Shown here one piece after another: positions 51,095 through 62,235 of a stretch of DNA of 64,000 nucleotides. Position numbers and translations under genes: made by a program. How positions within the stretch are numbered: position 1 is the stretch's first letter; each line of letters opens with the position of its first letter. Origin of the DNA: Eutrigla gurnardus (lineage: Eukaryota > Chordata > Actinopteri > Perciformes > Triglidae); the NCBI GenBank assembly GCA_963514095.1, contig OY741266.1:14453986-14517985 (forward strand), written 5' to 3'. The notes below the pieces were generated by a model. The model made no database searches and was not told the origin of the DNA. It saw nothing but the letters and a program-made list of their open reading frames with translations.

Positions 51095-54000
51095 TCACTC
51101 TGCTGTCTGGAGTGACAACAGCAGCAGCTGCTGCAGGTAGTCAGTAGCACTGCAGATAGATGGCTCATCGCTGCCCAGAAACAACAGCCTCTGATAGTTG
51201 CCCTGAGGAACCGCGCACATGATCCTGATGGGAACACATGCAAAAAAGAAAACAACCCACATGAGCTCTGGCTATTTGCTGGGAGGAATGTCTTGCTTTG
51301 GCTAGATCATTCAGTTATCTTGTCCGGGCATTTTAATCCACAGAGATCACTGAGCATTGGAAAACATCCAGGTAAAAAGCAGCTACAGAGCAGGAAGGAA
51401 GAATACCAGTCATAGATGTCCTCTGTTTCGGGGGTCACCTGCACCCACTGACCGATGGACCACATCCTCACCACGTTACCATGAGAGACGCCTTGGCTGT
51501 CACTGCCAGCGTCTGCGTTGGGAATGTCCTCGTAGCACAGGAAGTAGCTGAATGGGACATTGTTGATAAAAGATCTCGATCAAATGTCTATCAAAAATGT
51601 AGTTAAAGACAGCATGGATGGTGGAGCTTTCATCCAGACTCACTACTCCACGTCGCCGACTATTTGGGCCTCGCTCTCATCCCTCTGTTCATCAGTCTCG
51701 CCTCGGAGTGTCTCCACGTTCCAGCGCATGCGTTTGAACACGCCGGTGTCGACCTGGGCCAGGTACGCCGTGGGCTTACAGTAGCGGAACATGGTCACCC
51801 TCAGTGGACCAAGCTGACGCTGCCCGATGCAGAAGTGAGACAGGCTGAGAATGCAAACAGGAGATTAGGGGAGTTAGACAGGGAGCGGATATGAAAATGG
51901 TTGGTGGGAAATGAGATCGTTCACAGCATTCAGCTGTTAAAAAAACAAAGTTAAACGAGTTAAAATACACAGATTTCACTTCATATCACAAGTTACTTAT
52001 TGGTCCACCTTATGGTAGACACTCAAATAAGCAGTGTTATTTTTGACGAGCCATAACTATTGTACGAGCACCTTCAGTTGTAAAAGAGGAGAAATCAAAG
52101 CACTGTCTGCAGCTCAGAGCACAGAGGAGAGGGTCGGACTACCCGCACTCCTGACCGGTCTGATTAATCACAGTCCAGTTTGAGGACGTTGGCTTGGATT
52201 CTCTATTTAATATCAGAAAAGTATCTATAATGAACTGGTGTGAAGCTGATCCTGCAGGAAAAGAGCAATGGTTTGGTATTGTTCAAGATAGTGTTGTCAC
52301 AATATCAAAGTTGTACCCTGCCTAAATATCTCACAATACCAATACTGAAAAGATACAACGGCAAAAGTCTTACATGACAGGAAAAGTAAAATAAGTCATG
52401 ACAGAACATAGAATTGTATTTTTCCCCCCTATTATTAAAAAATGTAAAATGGGGAAAAAATAATAATGAAGTATTGGTATTAATTAGTATTACTTTAAAA
52501 AAATGACATGGCATGCATGGACAGATTCAGGAAAGATGGTGAATCTAGTTTTAGCAGTGCATTTGTTCAAAATCCGTGTTTTTTTTAAAGTTCTGCGGCA
52601 GGTCATTGAGATACCATAACGTAGCACTCATTCAGGAAATGTATTCAGTGGAGAAGTTGAATGTGTTTTGAGACTTAAATTAAATATTTTTCATAAAAAT
52701 TAGGACGAATGGATTATTTACATATAATCAAAATGCTGCCAGTAAATCGACCATCTACACATAAGTGAGAGTACTTTTCTGTTTTGTCCTGTTGTGTTGT
52801 TTTTGAGCTCCTATCACATGTTGTTAAGATGAGTTAACATGTATAAGCAGAAACACATGTCATTCCTCTGGATGCATGTGTGTGTGTGTGTGTGTGTGTG
52901 TACCTGTTAGACTCGGTCTCGTCCAAACAGAGGAGATTGTAGCTGGCATAGGTCAACACCAGTTGCTCCAACCTGTCACACAGCTGCTGAGAGAAATCCA
53001 ACAGCTGTACGCACACACACACACACAGTGGACATTTAGACTCAACTTGAAGCTATTAAACCATGTTTTCATACAGTGAACACATACAGTATGCCGTCCC
53101 CCTCATCACATTGCAGGAGGTTTTATATGAACATGATCACTGATAAACCAAAAGCCTAATTTAGTGATTCTCAGGATGCCGCTCAACATCTTTTGGGAGA
53201 GGGTGCGGGTCTGTTGCGTTCAATCAAAGCTTCAAAGCTAGGCATACCAGTATTTACATGAAACTAGCAAGAAAAAATGAAAAAATCTCAAAAAACTCCT
53301 CAAACTACTGACTTTTAATTTCACTTTATGAATGCATGTATCTGAGGAACTCCATCAAAACAAACAAATCTCTGCTATCCAAATCCACTGGCTGATAAAA
53401 TACAAACCAAATGGATCACAATAACATAATAATAAATGGAGGCTAGTTCAAGAATACCTGAAAGTTTCTAATGTTTTAAGGATATACTTTTACATGAAAT
53501 GCAAATGGTTTCTAAACTTTCAGCTTTGAGTCTCCCTAACTTTGTTATTAAACTTAAGTTGTTGTTGCTGTTAAGTTTGCAGGACTCCCTTCTATGTTGA
53601 CAGACTTCACTGCCAACAGATAGTTCCAAACACCATCAACGTGGCTCCATACCACTGATGAGGGTAGTAGGGTGAACCCTGTGTTGACGTCAAATGGCTG
53701 AAGGGTGTTGGTGGATTCCAGATGGTTAAAGTAAGGCTGACAGGTGTACAGGAAACGTGTCACTTCAGCAGCAAGAGCCTCTCTCTCTGGATGACCGTGT
53801 CTGCAAAAACACCAAAAAAGAACCATGAAATAGCAGAAATACCCATGTGACAACGAGAGCATTATGACAAACCAGGAGCCTACCCGTTGACCAGGCAGTC
53901 GTGTAGGTCATTTGCTCTGCTCATGAGGAACTGGAACTGCAGCTCCGTCCATCCGAGCCCCAGACAGCTGCAGTCCTCAAAGTCATAGCTGCAGGCGGCA

Positions 54001-54353
54001 TGGTCACCACACGGTGGCGCCAGAGTGACAGCCAACAACGACAAGTGCTCCTCCACCCCTGATTCCCCTGAAGAGCAAATTAACGTACATCATAAGCCTT
54101 AAAGTCTATATCTATTTCACTATTACCTTTCAAAACACGAGTAACTACCAAAATGATTGAAAACCGACTAAACTGGTGTTTTAGCATGCGTTGTATCACC
54201 TGTAGGGTCTGCTAGTCCGGTGTTGTGAGGACTCTCCATGAAGCCCGACTCCCTCTCAACGCTCACGTCCTCCTGCGGGTCCGCCGACGGGTGTGGTCCT
54301 GGCGGTGAGTCGGAGGTGAGCTGGACCTCAAACTGAACCGTAATATCATTCAT
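51095..54353 (-). CDS. c19orf67: C19orf67 (UPF0575) homologue, complete, 7 coding exons
   Basis: Minus-strand exons in order: 54353-54200, 54067-53884, 53800-53653, 53004-52904, 51844-51644, 51547-51407 and 51224-51095. Total 1059 bases, 352 residues plus stop; human C19orf67 is about the same length. Frame is continuous and all introns are GT-AG. Residues 1 to about 80 are Pro/Ser/Asp-rich and probably disordered. Conserved blocks then match the human protein: FLYTCQPYFNHLES (about 137-150), RLEQLVLTYASY (173-184), LSHFCIGQ, MFRYCKPTAYLA (214-225), KRMRWNVE, YYFLCYED (263-270), MWSIGQWV and PQGNYQRLLFLGSDEPS near the end. No signal peptide, membrane segment or catalytic motif is visible. Function is unknown in any species I know of. 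The end of the third exon (CATCAGTG/GTATGG) is the least certain junction. Tail-to-tail with the prr36-like gene. Confidence 0.88.
52877..52902 (+). repeat. (TG)n microsatellite abutting a splice donor
   Basis: On the minus strand this is GTACACACAC..., so the CA tract begins inside the 5' splice site of exon 4 of the C19orf67 homologue (exon end 52904). Confidence 0.95.
53010..53027 (+). repeat. (CA)n microsatellite abutting a splice acceptor
   Basis: On the minus strand it reads TGTGTGTGTGTGTGTGCGTACAG immediately before exon 4 of the C19orf67 homologue (exon start 53004), so it replaces the usual pyrimidine tract with alternating TG. Confidence 0.95.
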
Positions 54354-54386
54354 GCTTTCCGTTGTTGATACATAAGGCTTAAGAAA

Positions 54387-54720
54387 CCTGTTAAATAAAA
54401 CGCCGCGTCAGCTGAATGTTTCATATAGCTAGCTACGTACACCGAAAAGCCTGTCAATGGTTAGATAACTTTGACTCTCACAAGTTAACGTTAATGCTAA
54501 GCTAGCTAACGTCACGTCTTAGCAAAAATGACAACCTGACTGTACAGAGGTCTACTTACTGGGGATTTTGACCGATTTACTCCACCAGATCATTAGATAT
54601 CTGATCAGTCTGTTGATTTGAAAGTTTTAATAACGGACCTTAGTGAAGCTAGCGGTCAAGCTAACTGTTACCTTGTTCTCCTTGACGCTGTGTCTGATTG
54701 GGACCGGTCTTGAAGAGTGT
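54387..54720 (-). other. Possible 5' leader intron and first exon of the C19orf67 homologue
   Basis: Upstream of the ATG at 54353 an acceptor-like TTATTTAACAG ends at 54388, and a donor-like ACAAG/GTAACAG lies at 54672-54667. A short non-coding first exon at about 54672-54720 would fit. Inferred from splice-site shape only. Confidence 0.35.
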
Positions 54721-54723
54721 GAA

Positions 54724-54736
54724 AGGTCAAAGGTCA
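54724..54736 (+). promoter_or_regulatory. Perfect DR1 nuclear-receptor element
   Basis: AGGTCA-A-AGGTCA, two perfect half-sites in direct repeat with a one-base spacer, preceded by GTGAA. This is the consensus for HNF4A homodimers and PPAR/RXR or RXR dimers. It sits at the probable 5' end of the C19orf67 homologue and about 3 kb upstream of the pkn1-like ATG. Confidence 0.6.
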
Positions 54737-55924
54737 ATACATTCAGCGAGAATTAATAAAATAATAGCGTCATTACACCTTTATTTATCCATTTTATTTC
54801 TAATGTTTGATTTGGCTGGAGGTGTATCAACATTCATATTTCTAACAAAATAATGAAATAGCCTGATAAATAGTCAGAAAAATAATTACATAATGAGGAT
54901 TTGCTGCTTTTCTCTAGTTTATAGGATTGTAAATTGAACATCTATCACAATAAAACTAAACAAAAACATTTTCTGTTTGTTCAGTTTTGCTTGCCTGACA
55001 AAATGATATTTGTTTAAATGATCATTTTAACAAAGCCATTATTCATTACCTTCAAATAGCTTTATGTTTTGAATTACCTATATAAATTAACTTTTTGACA
55101 TGCAAATTGTTTCATTACTCATTTTGAAAGAAAGAAAGAAGAAAGCAAGAATCATGTGCTTATAAGTAGATAAATGGCCTATAGACATAGTAATCTCACA
55201 AGTTCTATACACATAAGTAAAGTCAAATAAGTATAAAAGTATAAAAAGTATAAAACCAACCAACAGGACAAAGAGGTGATGGCTACCTTATCATGAAAAA
55301 TAACTACCTTCTCAACAATCATTACTACCTTCTCAGCATGTGACATCCACAGATTAAATCAGTTTGATTGGATACATTTGTAATATTCTCCTAATGTCAT
55401 TCTCTTTTCTTTTCACTCACAGCAAGTTGGATCGTACTCCGTGCCGACTGTAAGTGACTCAGCGTTTTTAATTGTATTATCAGATTTTCATGTCATGTCT
55501 ATGTAGGATATCTAGTGTGTATCCATGAACACTTCCTACCTCTCTCCTTGCTAATTTCCATTATGCAAACCAGTTATGTAAATATGATCGAGTTCAACTT
55601 CTCTACTGTATCTACAAAAGAACTGACTCACACCACCATCGCATTCCCTGACCAAAACCTCTCTCTCTGTCTTACTTTTTTCTCTCTCACACCACACTTT
55701 CTCACATTTTTTATTTGTCACACACCAACACACAGGCTTTGTAATAATATCATTAGAATTATGTTGAATTGAATCAACTGCAGTTGTGTTTTGGACCATT
55801 TTTATTGACAAAAACATGCTGTATAGCTTGTGTTCACACACATTTTTATAATAGCAGCAGTCAGTGGGATTTGGGGATTAGGATTACGTCCCAAAAGTTA
55901 TGACTTGAGACCCGATTTGAACTT

Positions 55925-56135
55925 AACAGCAGTGAGACTTGACTTGGTCTCGGGTTCGATTCCCCGGTTTGGGTTCGGGGTCCTTCTGTGTGGAGTTTGC
56001 ATGTTCTCTCTGCGTGAGCGTGGGTTCTCTCCGGGTTCTCCGGCTTCCTCCCACAGGGTGTGAATGGGTCTCTACATGTCAGCCCTGTGATAGACTGGTT
56101 ACCTGTCCAGGATGTACCCTTCACCCAATGAAGGG
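55925..56135 (+). mobile_element. tRNA-derived SINE-like element
   Basis: GGTTCGATTCC at 55953-55963 is a perfect RNA polymerase III B box. It is followed by the common fish module GTGTGGAGTTTGCATGTTCTC, CTCCGGCTTCCTCCCACAGG and GATAGACTGGTTACCTGTCC, ending TGTACCCTTCACCCAATG. No convincing A box is visible, so the head looks truncated. Confidence 0.7.
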
Positions 56136-56214
56136 TACATCCTTTTAATGATCAGCATTTAGCCTTGAAGACTTGCAAATTATTTTGGACGCAAGTCACT
56201 ATTGTTGAGGTTCT

Positions 56215-56365
56215 ACATAGTTTACTTTTTTGGCAATTTAAGTACATTTTGATAAACATGCTTGGGTACTTTTACCACAAGGCAGGAATTCAAGACTTTC
56301 ATTTGTTACGGAGTATTTTAACACATTGGGATTACTACAGTTAGGTAAAGGATCCGAGTACATCC
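56215..56365. repeat. Fish dispersed repeat fragment
   Basis: AAGTACATTTTGATAAACAT with GGGTACTTTTACCACAA, TATTTTAACACATTGG and GGTAAAGGATCCGAGTACAT matches a common fish element built on 'TACTTTTACTTAAGTAAAGGATCTGAGTAC'. Degraded. Confidence 0.4.
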
Positions 56366-56790
56366 TTGAATGGAGCACATTTTATTCTGAAATTGGACAG
56401 TCTGCATAATGACAAGCCGACTTTTACCTTTACTTTCAGGACATTTTCATGCTAATACCTTTGTATGTTTAATTAAAAGTTCACCCGAAAATCAAACATA
56501 CAAACATTTTCTTACTTATCAGTTTCAATTGTTTTTTGCATTAGTTGCCTGATTTTTGGAGAGATTAGCCTTCCCTCAAATATAATGTGTCTATAATATG
56601 GCTGTACATACATTTGACAAACAGCCATTTAAGTAAGCTATTGAATGCAGGACTTACTCATAAAAGAGCATTTTGCAGCACTGCTACCATGACTTCAGTA
56701 AAAGGTCTGACTACTTGTTGTACCACCGTGTTGCTGTTATTAAGTGCCTGACTGATGAACGTGTTCAACAGTTGGGCTCATTAGAAGTTA

Positions 56791-57743
56791 CAGTTGACGA
56801 CCGTGGCGGAGCGGGTCACATGATACATCCGGGCGCGCCCCCGCCGCCCAGCGCCGGACCAATAAACGTCCGGGTGGCATTGCTCGAGCGTCGGGAGCGC
56901 GCAGCCAGGTCGAGCTAGCGTACAAGTGGTGTGTGTGCCGCTCCCCCGTCAGTTACCCGCGGTTTGAATGTCATGAGATGTAGGCTTTGCTCACTCCGGG
57001 CGCCGTAACGATGAGCGAGTTTGTCTGAGTGTCTGCGCGGTTTTTTTTAATGTAGCTAGCGTCGCATTAAATGGACAGATTGGCCTTCTATTGTCCCTCG
57101 TTTTGACTGTATGAGCGGCTCGCGGAGGACTGACAGGCGGCTTTTTTGTGTGAGGCATGTGAAAGAGACAAGAGACTGAGGCGTGTTCACGTTTCACGGA
57201 TGTTACCGGAAAACAGAAGAAGAGGGCGAAGAAGTGTCTATCTTTCATCTAACGTTGCCCGTGGATGTGTGACTTTATCTCCGCTCGGTTTCAGCAGGAC
57301 ATGACGGAGGGACGCCGCCGGTGGATTTGATGGGGCTCTTGCTAGCTGTTGAATATCGAGATGAAAAATGACCGTTGAGCGTAATAGTTTTGTTCGGATG
57401 CTGTTCTGCGAATAAGAAAAAAACGTGCGGACAGTGAACGCAATTTTATCTTTGTGAAGCGCGAGCTGACGTTGGTTGAAGCACAACAGAGGGAGGATCA
57501 ATTCAGGCGCGGCCAGGCAAGCCAACAATGCGGATTACCTCTTCGACTGTTTGCCTTTGTGTCAATACAGACCGTTTGTGTAAAGTTTGAAGCAACACTT
57601 GCGGGACGAATACTCGGACCTTTTATTTAACAGTATCGTCCTGGAAAAGGAGACAATACGTTGACGTGAGGTTCCAATCCCACATGTGCACAGGTTGTCT
57701 GTGAAACTGCAAACTGGCCGAGCAAAGAGCAACAGGGACAGCG
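56791..57743 (+). promoter_or_regulatory. GC-rich promoter and 5' leader of the pkn1-like gene
   Basis: Sharp CpG enrichment from 56.8 kb (GGGCGCGCCCCCGCCGCC) to about 57.4 kb, no clear TATA box. The leader before the ATG at 57744 holds many upstream ATGs, including ATGTCATGA and the minimal ATGTAG around 56968-56983. Where transcription starts is unknown, so not all of these need be in the mRNA. Confidence 0.6.
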
Positions 57744-57764
57744 ATGGCGAACGACTCTATACAA
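57744..57764 (+). CDS. pkn1: First coding exon of a pkn1-like gene (7 codons), continues beyond the window
   Basis: ATG in good context (ACAGCGATGGCG) opens MANDSIQ, then a strong donor CAA/GTAAGT. Human PKN1 starts MASDAVQ, and to my recollection its first coding exon also ends after the seventh codon. The GC-rich promoter, long leader, plus-strand orientation and 19p13 gene context fit. PKN1 is a cytosolic Ser/Thr kinase activated by Rho/Rac GTPases. Seven residues are too few for certainty; another gene with a short first exon is possible. No further coding exon was recognised up to 64000, so intron 1 exceeds 6.2 kb. Confidence 0.45.
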
Positions 57765-59812
57765 GTAAGTGGACAACCTGCTTTGCATGGTCTGATTTAC
57801 TTTATTAGCTACTATTGGGACCCCTTAAAATGAAGCCACAGTGGCGAAGTAACCTCAGTGGGGAGTTTCAGATTCAACTTAGGAAAAGCACCATCATAAG
57901 AGCCAATAACAGCGCTGCCTGTTAATGAATACTACGTGGGTGGGTGAAATATTCCTGATTTGCCCAGGGGTCCCCACTGTGAGGAACCACCAACCACTCA
58001 GTTGAATTGGAAATGGATAGGCTGTCTCTTGTCAATAATGCATGATGGGACGCTTCCTGTTTTGTGGAGAGGGCTGGCGCAGAGAGCTCCAGCTGTGTGT
58101 TCAGTCACCTTGGTGTTGTGCTGTATGTGCCATGATGAGGGTCTAACTCGAGCTTTGTGCCTTCAAGATTTTTGCGAGAGAGGAGAACCTGTGGAGGAAA
58201 GGCAGACGTATGCAGGCACAATAGTGGTGTTTGTTATAAAACAACCATTACACACAACATTCCCATTGGGCATTACCCATATCATGAATGTGAGTTCATC
58301 ATTTGCATGGAGTAATGCTGCTTGCTTTGTTTTTTTTATTGGGAATAGCTGAATACCAAGGTTACTCCATGTCATTGGTGGATGATTCTTCATCTCTGCT
58401 ATGCTCTTAAAAGCCACTAAGCTTATAAGGACACTATCAAGTAAAACATCTACATCGATTTTGAAATTCTTATGACAGAGAGTGTGAGATGAGCATTACG
58501 AAATCCATATCGCTGAAGAGAGTGAGCAGTTGCTCCAGTTTAACTTGACACACCGTGACGTTTTATTCCAAACAAGTATTGGGACGTGAAAGTGTGGAGT
58601 TTAGAAGTACAGGTGCTGTCATGCAGGTGAAGCAGGTGCATGTGCACATCACAGTCCCTGTGTGGTCTGCAATGACACACTCTTGTTTGGCAATTAAGGA
58701 ACTTTGACATCAGTCAGTTGTGAACGAAGGCAATGAAACATGAGAGAAGTTAGTATTGCTATACACTATAATTAGAGTTGCTTAGTGAGATAGCAGTGCA
58801 TGCAGAAGTGGTACAATAGTGGGGATCTGTTTTAAGAACATGTAAGGTTTAAAAGGACCTTTTGCAATGATAGTTGGCTGAAGATTTCACGTATACAACA
58901 AATATTCTTCTTCTTGTGTATTTGTTTGTGTGTGTTCATGAGAGAGTCGCTGATGTCAGCCGTCTTTGCCTATTTTCCTTCCATCAACCATTTCACCCAT
59001 ATTTGCCCTTTTCCCCCATTCCATTATGAATGAGAGGAGCATGCCGTTTATTGATTGATAGTTCATCACGTTTCGATACATGTCCTTGCAGGATTTAGAG
59101 AGGGTTGGGATACCTTCGTAGTCTACCTGTTGCTCAGTCCACTGTCCATTTAGTTTCTCAGTAGGTGTTCCTTTAGAATTATCAATATCAGTTGTGTGTG
59201 ATTTAAGCATTTGTCTTCAGGTCTGTTCGCAGCTTTATCTCAGAGCTGTGATCATAATCCGCAGACTAATCAGTAATTTTTAAAAATCATTGGTTGCAGC
59301 CTGATAACATTTGGGATGTCTCAGTCCGTACACATAGACAATGTCTCCCCTGACTGTCCCTTTAGTTTTTTTTTATCCTCTTTAATTTAATTAATTAGCT
59401 TCAGGAAGTCTTGAACTGTGAATGAATGAATGAATGAATGTGTCAGTAGTAAAATGAGCCACATTCGGTGTTTAATTATGCTGCTGGAGTGTAGCATGAT
59501 GACTTTAAAATGCTTTTAAATGCTTTGCGCCGGGTTAGTTTGCCACACTAACTAGGTTTATTTCCAACTTTGGTGCCTTTATGTCCTCAGGCTAGATGGC
59601 TTAGTTATTAAAAATATGTGAAAGTGCCTTTTCACTCACTCTGTCTCAAAAATCCTCATATGGGAAACCAGGGTTTGAAAATCTGTGATAAACACATAAC
59701 AGCTAAATTTGACCATGCCTCATTAGTTTGCCTGCTCCAATAAGCAGTTTATAAGATAAGTTATTGATTAAATCAACTACCCAATGAGGCAGCTGGAGCA
59801 TGAAAACATTAA

Positions 59813-60371
59813 AGCGATGGTTCGACGTAAAATGCACCCTAGGGTAATTTCCACCATGACTGCAGCCAAATAAAGTTTCACTGAATTTTTATAAATGCTT
59901 GTATTATCAGGTCAACAAGTGTTGACAAGTGTTGACCTGACAATACAAGCATATATAAAAATTCAGCGAAACTTTTTCATACTCTCGCATGAAACTCGCG
60001 TGACGGAAACAGCTGGGTAAACACAGAAGTGGCGTCTACGCAGCGGTAGCGTTAGCAGCCGAGGATAGAAGCTATCAGGCAAGTGTTCTTTTAAATAAAC
60101 TCCTGGTGTACTTACAAACTTTCAAATGCCTCGTTTTGTGAGTACAGACCCTATGTGTACTACTGCAGAGGTTTGGTAACATTCCATGCATTATTAGTGG
60201 GGTCATTTACCAGATATACACACTGTGCCATTCACGCCAGAACTAAGCCATTCGGCTGATAGCCCTATCCTGACCAATGTTGACCATCGCTAAAAATGCT
60301 TCTGAGGGGGTATTTGGCTGGATGTCATGGTGGAAATTACCCTAGGGAGCATTTCACTCTGAACCATCGCT
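59813..60371. mobile_element. Non-autonomous DNA transposon with about 60-base terminal inverted repeats and TTAA flanks
   Basis: The left end AGCGATGGTTC...CCCTAGGGTAATTTCCACCATGAC (59813-59860) is the reverse complement, with few changes, of the right end GTCATGGTGGAAATTACCCTAGGG...GAACCATCGCT (60324-60371); pairing extends to GCAGCCAAATA on the left. TTAA directly flanks both ends (59809-59812 and 60372-60375), as for piggyBac- or Kolobok-type target duplications. About 560 bases, no transposase frame. A second palindrome lies inside the left end. Confidence 0.85.
59872..59975. repeat. Nested palindrome (about 45-base arms)
   Basis: AAAGTTTCACTGAATTTTTA leads to GTCAACAAGTGTTGACAAGTG and its near-perfect reverse complement back to AAAAATTCAGCGAAACTTT, centred near 59923. 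It directly adjoins the left terminal repeat of the transposon. Confidence 0.85.
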
Positions 60372-61124
60372 TTAAGCTGCTCACACCACGTTAAAAAACC
60401 CACATAAAAACACTGCAGAACTGAGATCGTCAGCAGACAAACGGCTTTACCAAGGTGCTTGGAAGAAGTTCTGACTTCTTTTTCATTCTTCAATACAAGG
60501 TGCAGGGTCAGTTTGTTTTGGCCAAGCCCTCATGAGGCTCAATTAAAAGAAGGAAGGCAGAGAAAGAAAGACAGAGCTTATGGTCTCTCTTTGATCTTTG
60601 ACCCCTGACGGGGGAAAAAAAGTGGCTGCTGTGTTGACGACACATTGTTCCCCCCTTTTCTCCACAGAACCTTTCTTGCTAGTCCAGAAACAAGAGCAAA
60701 TAAGTCTATACACCACCACAGCTTTTCCATTGGGTATTTGTAAATAATTAATTACATTTTGCTATATTCTAAGTTGAGAAGATGCTTTTTTTTGTCTCAG
60801 CCCTGGAATCAGTTTGAAGGAGACTTGAGGCTCAACAGGTGGAGTCGGGGGTGAAGGACTCTGAAGCTATATAGCTGGTTATGTTGGGAATCTTTTCTCT
60901 TGCAACAACAATTCACCTTTCAAGTCCAGCCCCTTGAACGCAGACTGGCTAATCATGACGTAGCTTTTTGTCCGGCTTTGATCAGGTGCCGACAACTATC
61001 CGGCTCTGCTCCAAAGACTCTCATGCAGTCGTTTCTGATTTTCTTCATTTTCAGGCTGATTTTATGGATTTCAAGCTTGTTAAACAATGTATAATAGTGA
61101 TACGTGTTACCCGAAGGTTGGAAG

Positions 61125-61205
61125 TAGGGCTGCAGCTATCGAATCTTTTTGTAATCGAGTAATCTACCGATTGTTCCATTGATTAATTGTGTAATCGGAT
61201 AAAAA
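61125..61205 (+). repeat. Fish dispersed element fragment (GGGCTGCAGCTATCGA terminus)
   Basis: AGGGCTGCAGCTATCGAATC, TAATCGAGTAATCTACCGAT, then AATCGGATAAAAA resembles a recurrent fish element built on repeated AATCGAT-like units; the fragment at 1330-1497 has a similar terminus. Confidence 0.55.
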
Positions 61206-62213
61206 ATAACATTATATATAGTTCACATATACACTGTTAATTTCTCAACACATTCGGTCAATGACTATAAACAGGAATGAAGATAAGAGGAGAAAAAAGG
61301 GGGGAAAAGCTAAAGATAATGTTATCAACATTCTCATTGTATGAATATTTTGTGAAAGCAAAATCAACCCTTCAAATAGTCATGAGATTGATATTAAGTT
61401 ATTTGGCCAAAAATATCTTGATATCTGATTTTCTTGTTTTCTAGCCCTAGGATAAAGCTTAAAATGCATATTGTAGACCAACTTTCCTGAAATTGCCTCT
61501 TCTTTTTCACAAAATGAGATAATATTCATTCAGGGAATTAAGTTAGTTACAGTGTGGTCTGTTAGCACCGTTAGCTCCGAGTGGCCGGCTCAGCCGTAGC
61601 CATGTTGAGAGCTGTGCAGAGGCAATAGAAATGTTCTGAAGTTTGAATGTAGGACCGTACCGTAAGGACCACAGACCAGGTTTAATGCTTTGAAAAGAGG
61701 GCTGCCCATAGTTTCTTGGGAAAAAAAAGGATCAAATTGGATGCAGCATCACTTCTTTGAGCATCTCCCTGTGAAGCCACAAAAAGCTTTTCATACAGCC
61801 TTTTTTTTCACATTTACAGTCGTACTCCTGTGTAAAATCGGTGGAGTTCCCCTTTGAGCTTTTATTATATGAAGCAGGCAGCGGCCCTCTACACCCCTCC
61901 CATAGCATGCCATTTGTTTGCCCCCACAGGAAGACGATATTAAACCGCCCCAATAGGAGTCTGAACCTAACTGCGTCACACTTCCTGATAAAGGTTAGAG
62001 GGGAGACGAGAATGGAATGGAGGGGGGATGTGTTGCTGCTCTGTACAGTATGCTGAGGCATCTGTGGTGGATTCTGCTTGTTTGACAGGTTTTGCACTTT
62101 GTATGTTCACAGGAAAAGCCCAGACAGCTGAGACGTTCCCAAAAATGAGCACATGAGCACAAATGTTCATGTTTGCAAGTGCACACACTCACAAACACAC
62201 AGATGTAACAGCT

Positions 62214-62235
62214 GACACACACACACACACACACA
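62214..62235 (+). repeat. (CA)n microsatellite
   Basis: About ten CA units in a wider CA-rich stretch from about 62180, in the putative pkn1 intron 1. Confidence 0.9.

Larger units (their letters stand above)
54737..56790. other. Intergenic region between C19orf67 homologue and pkn1-like gene
   Basis: AT-rich, without a supported gene. It contains a SINE-like element (55925-56135) and a second dispersed repeat (56215-56365). Confidence 0.55.

Noticed and set aside
55953..55963. Possible tRNA gene, from a perfect B box
   Set aside because: No cloverleaf or A box around it, and the downstream module is a known type of fish SINE.
57960..58352. 130-aa plus-strand frame after the pkn1-like first exon
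   Set aside because: Not in phase with a good acceptor and with no similarity to PKN1, which should continue with a SEPRSWSLLEQ-like segment.
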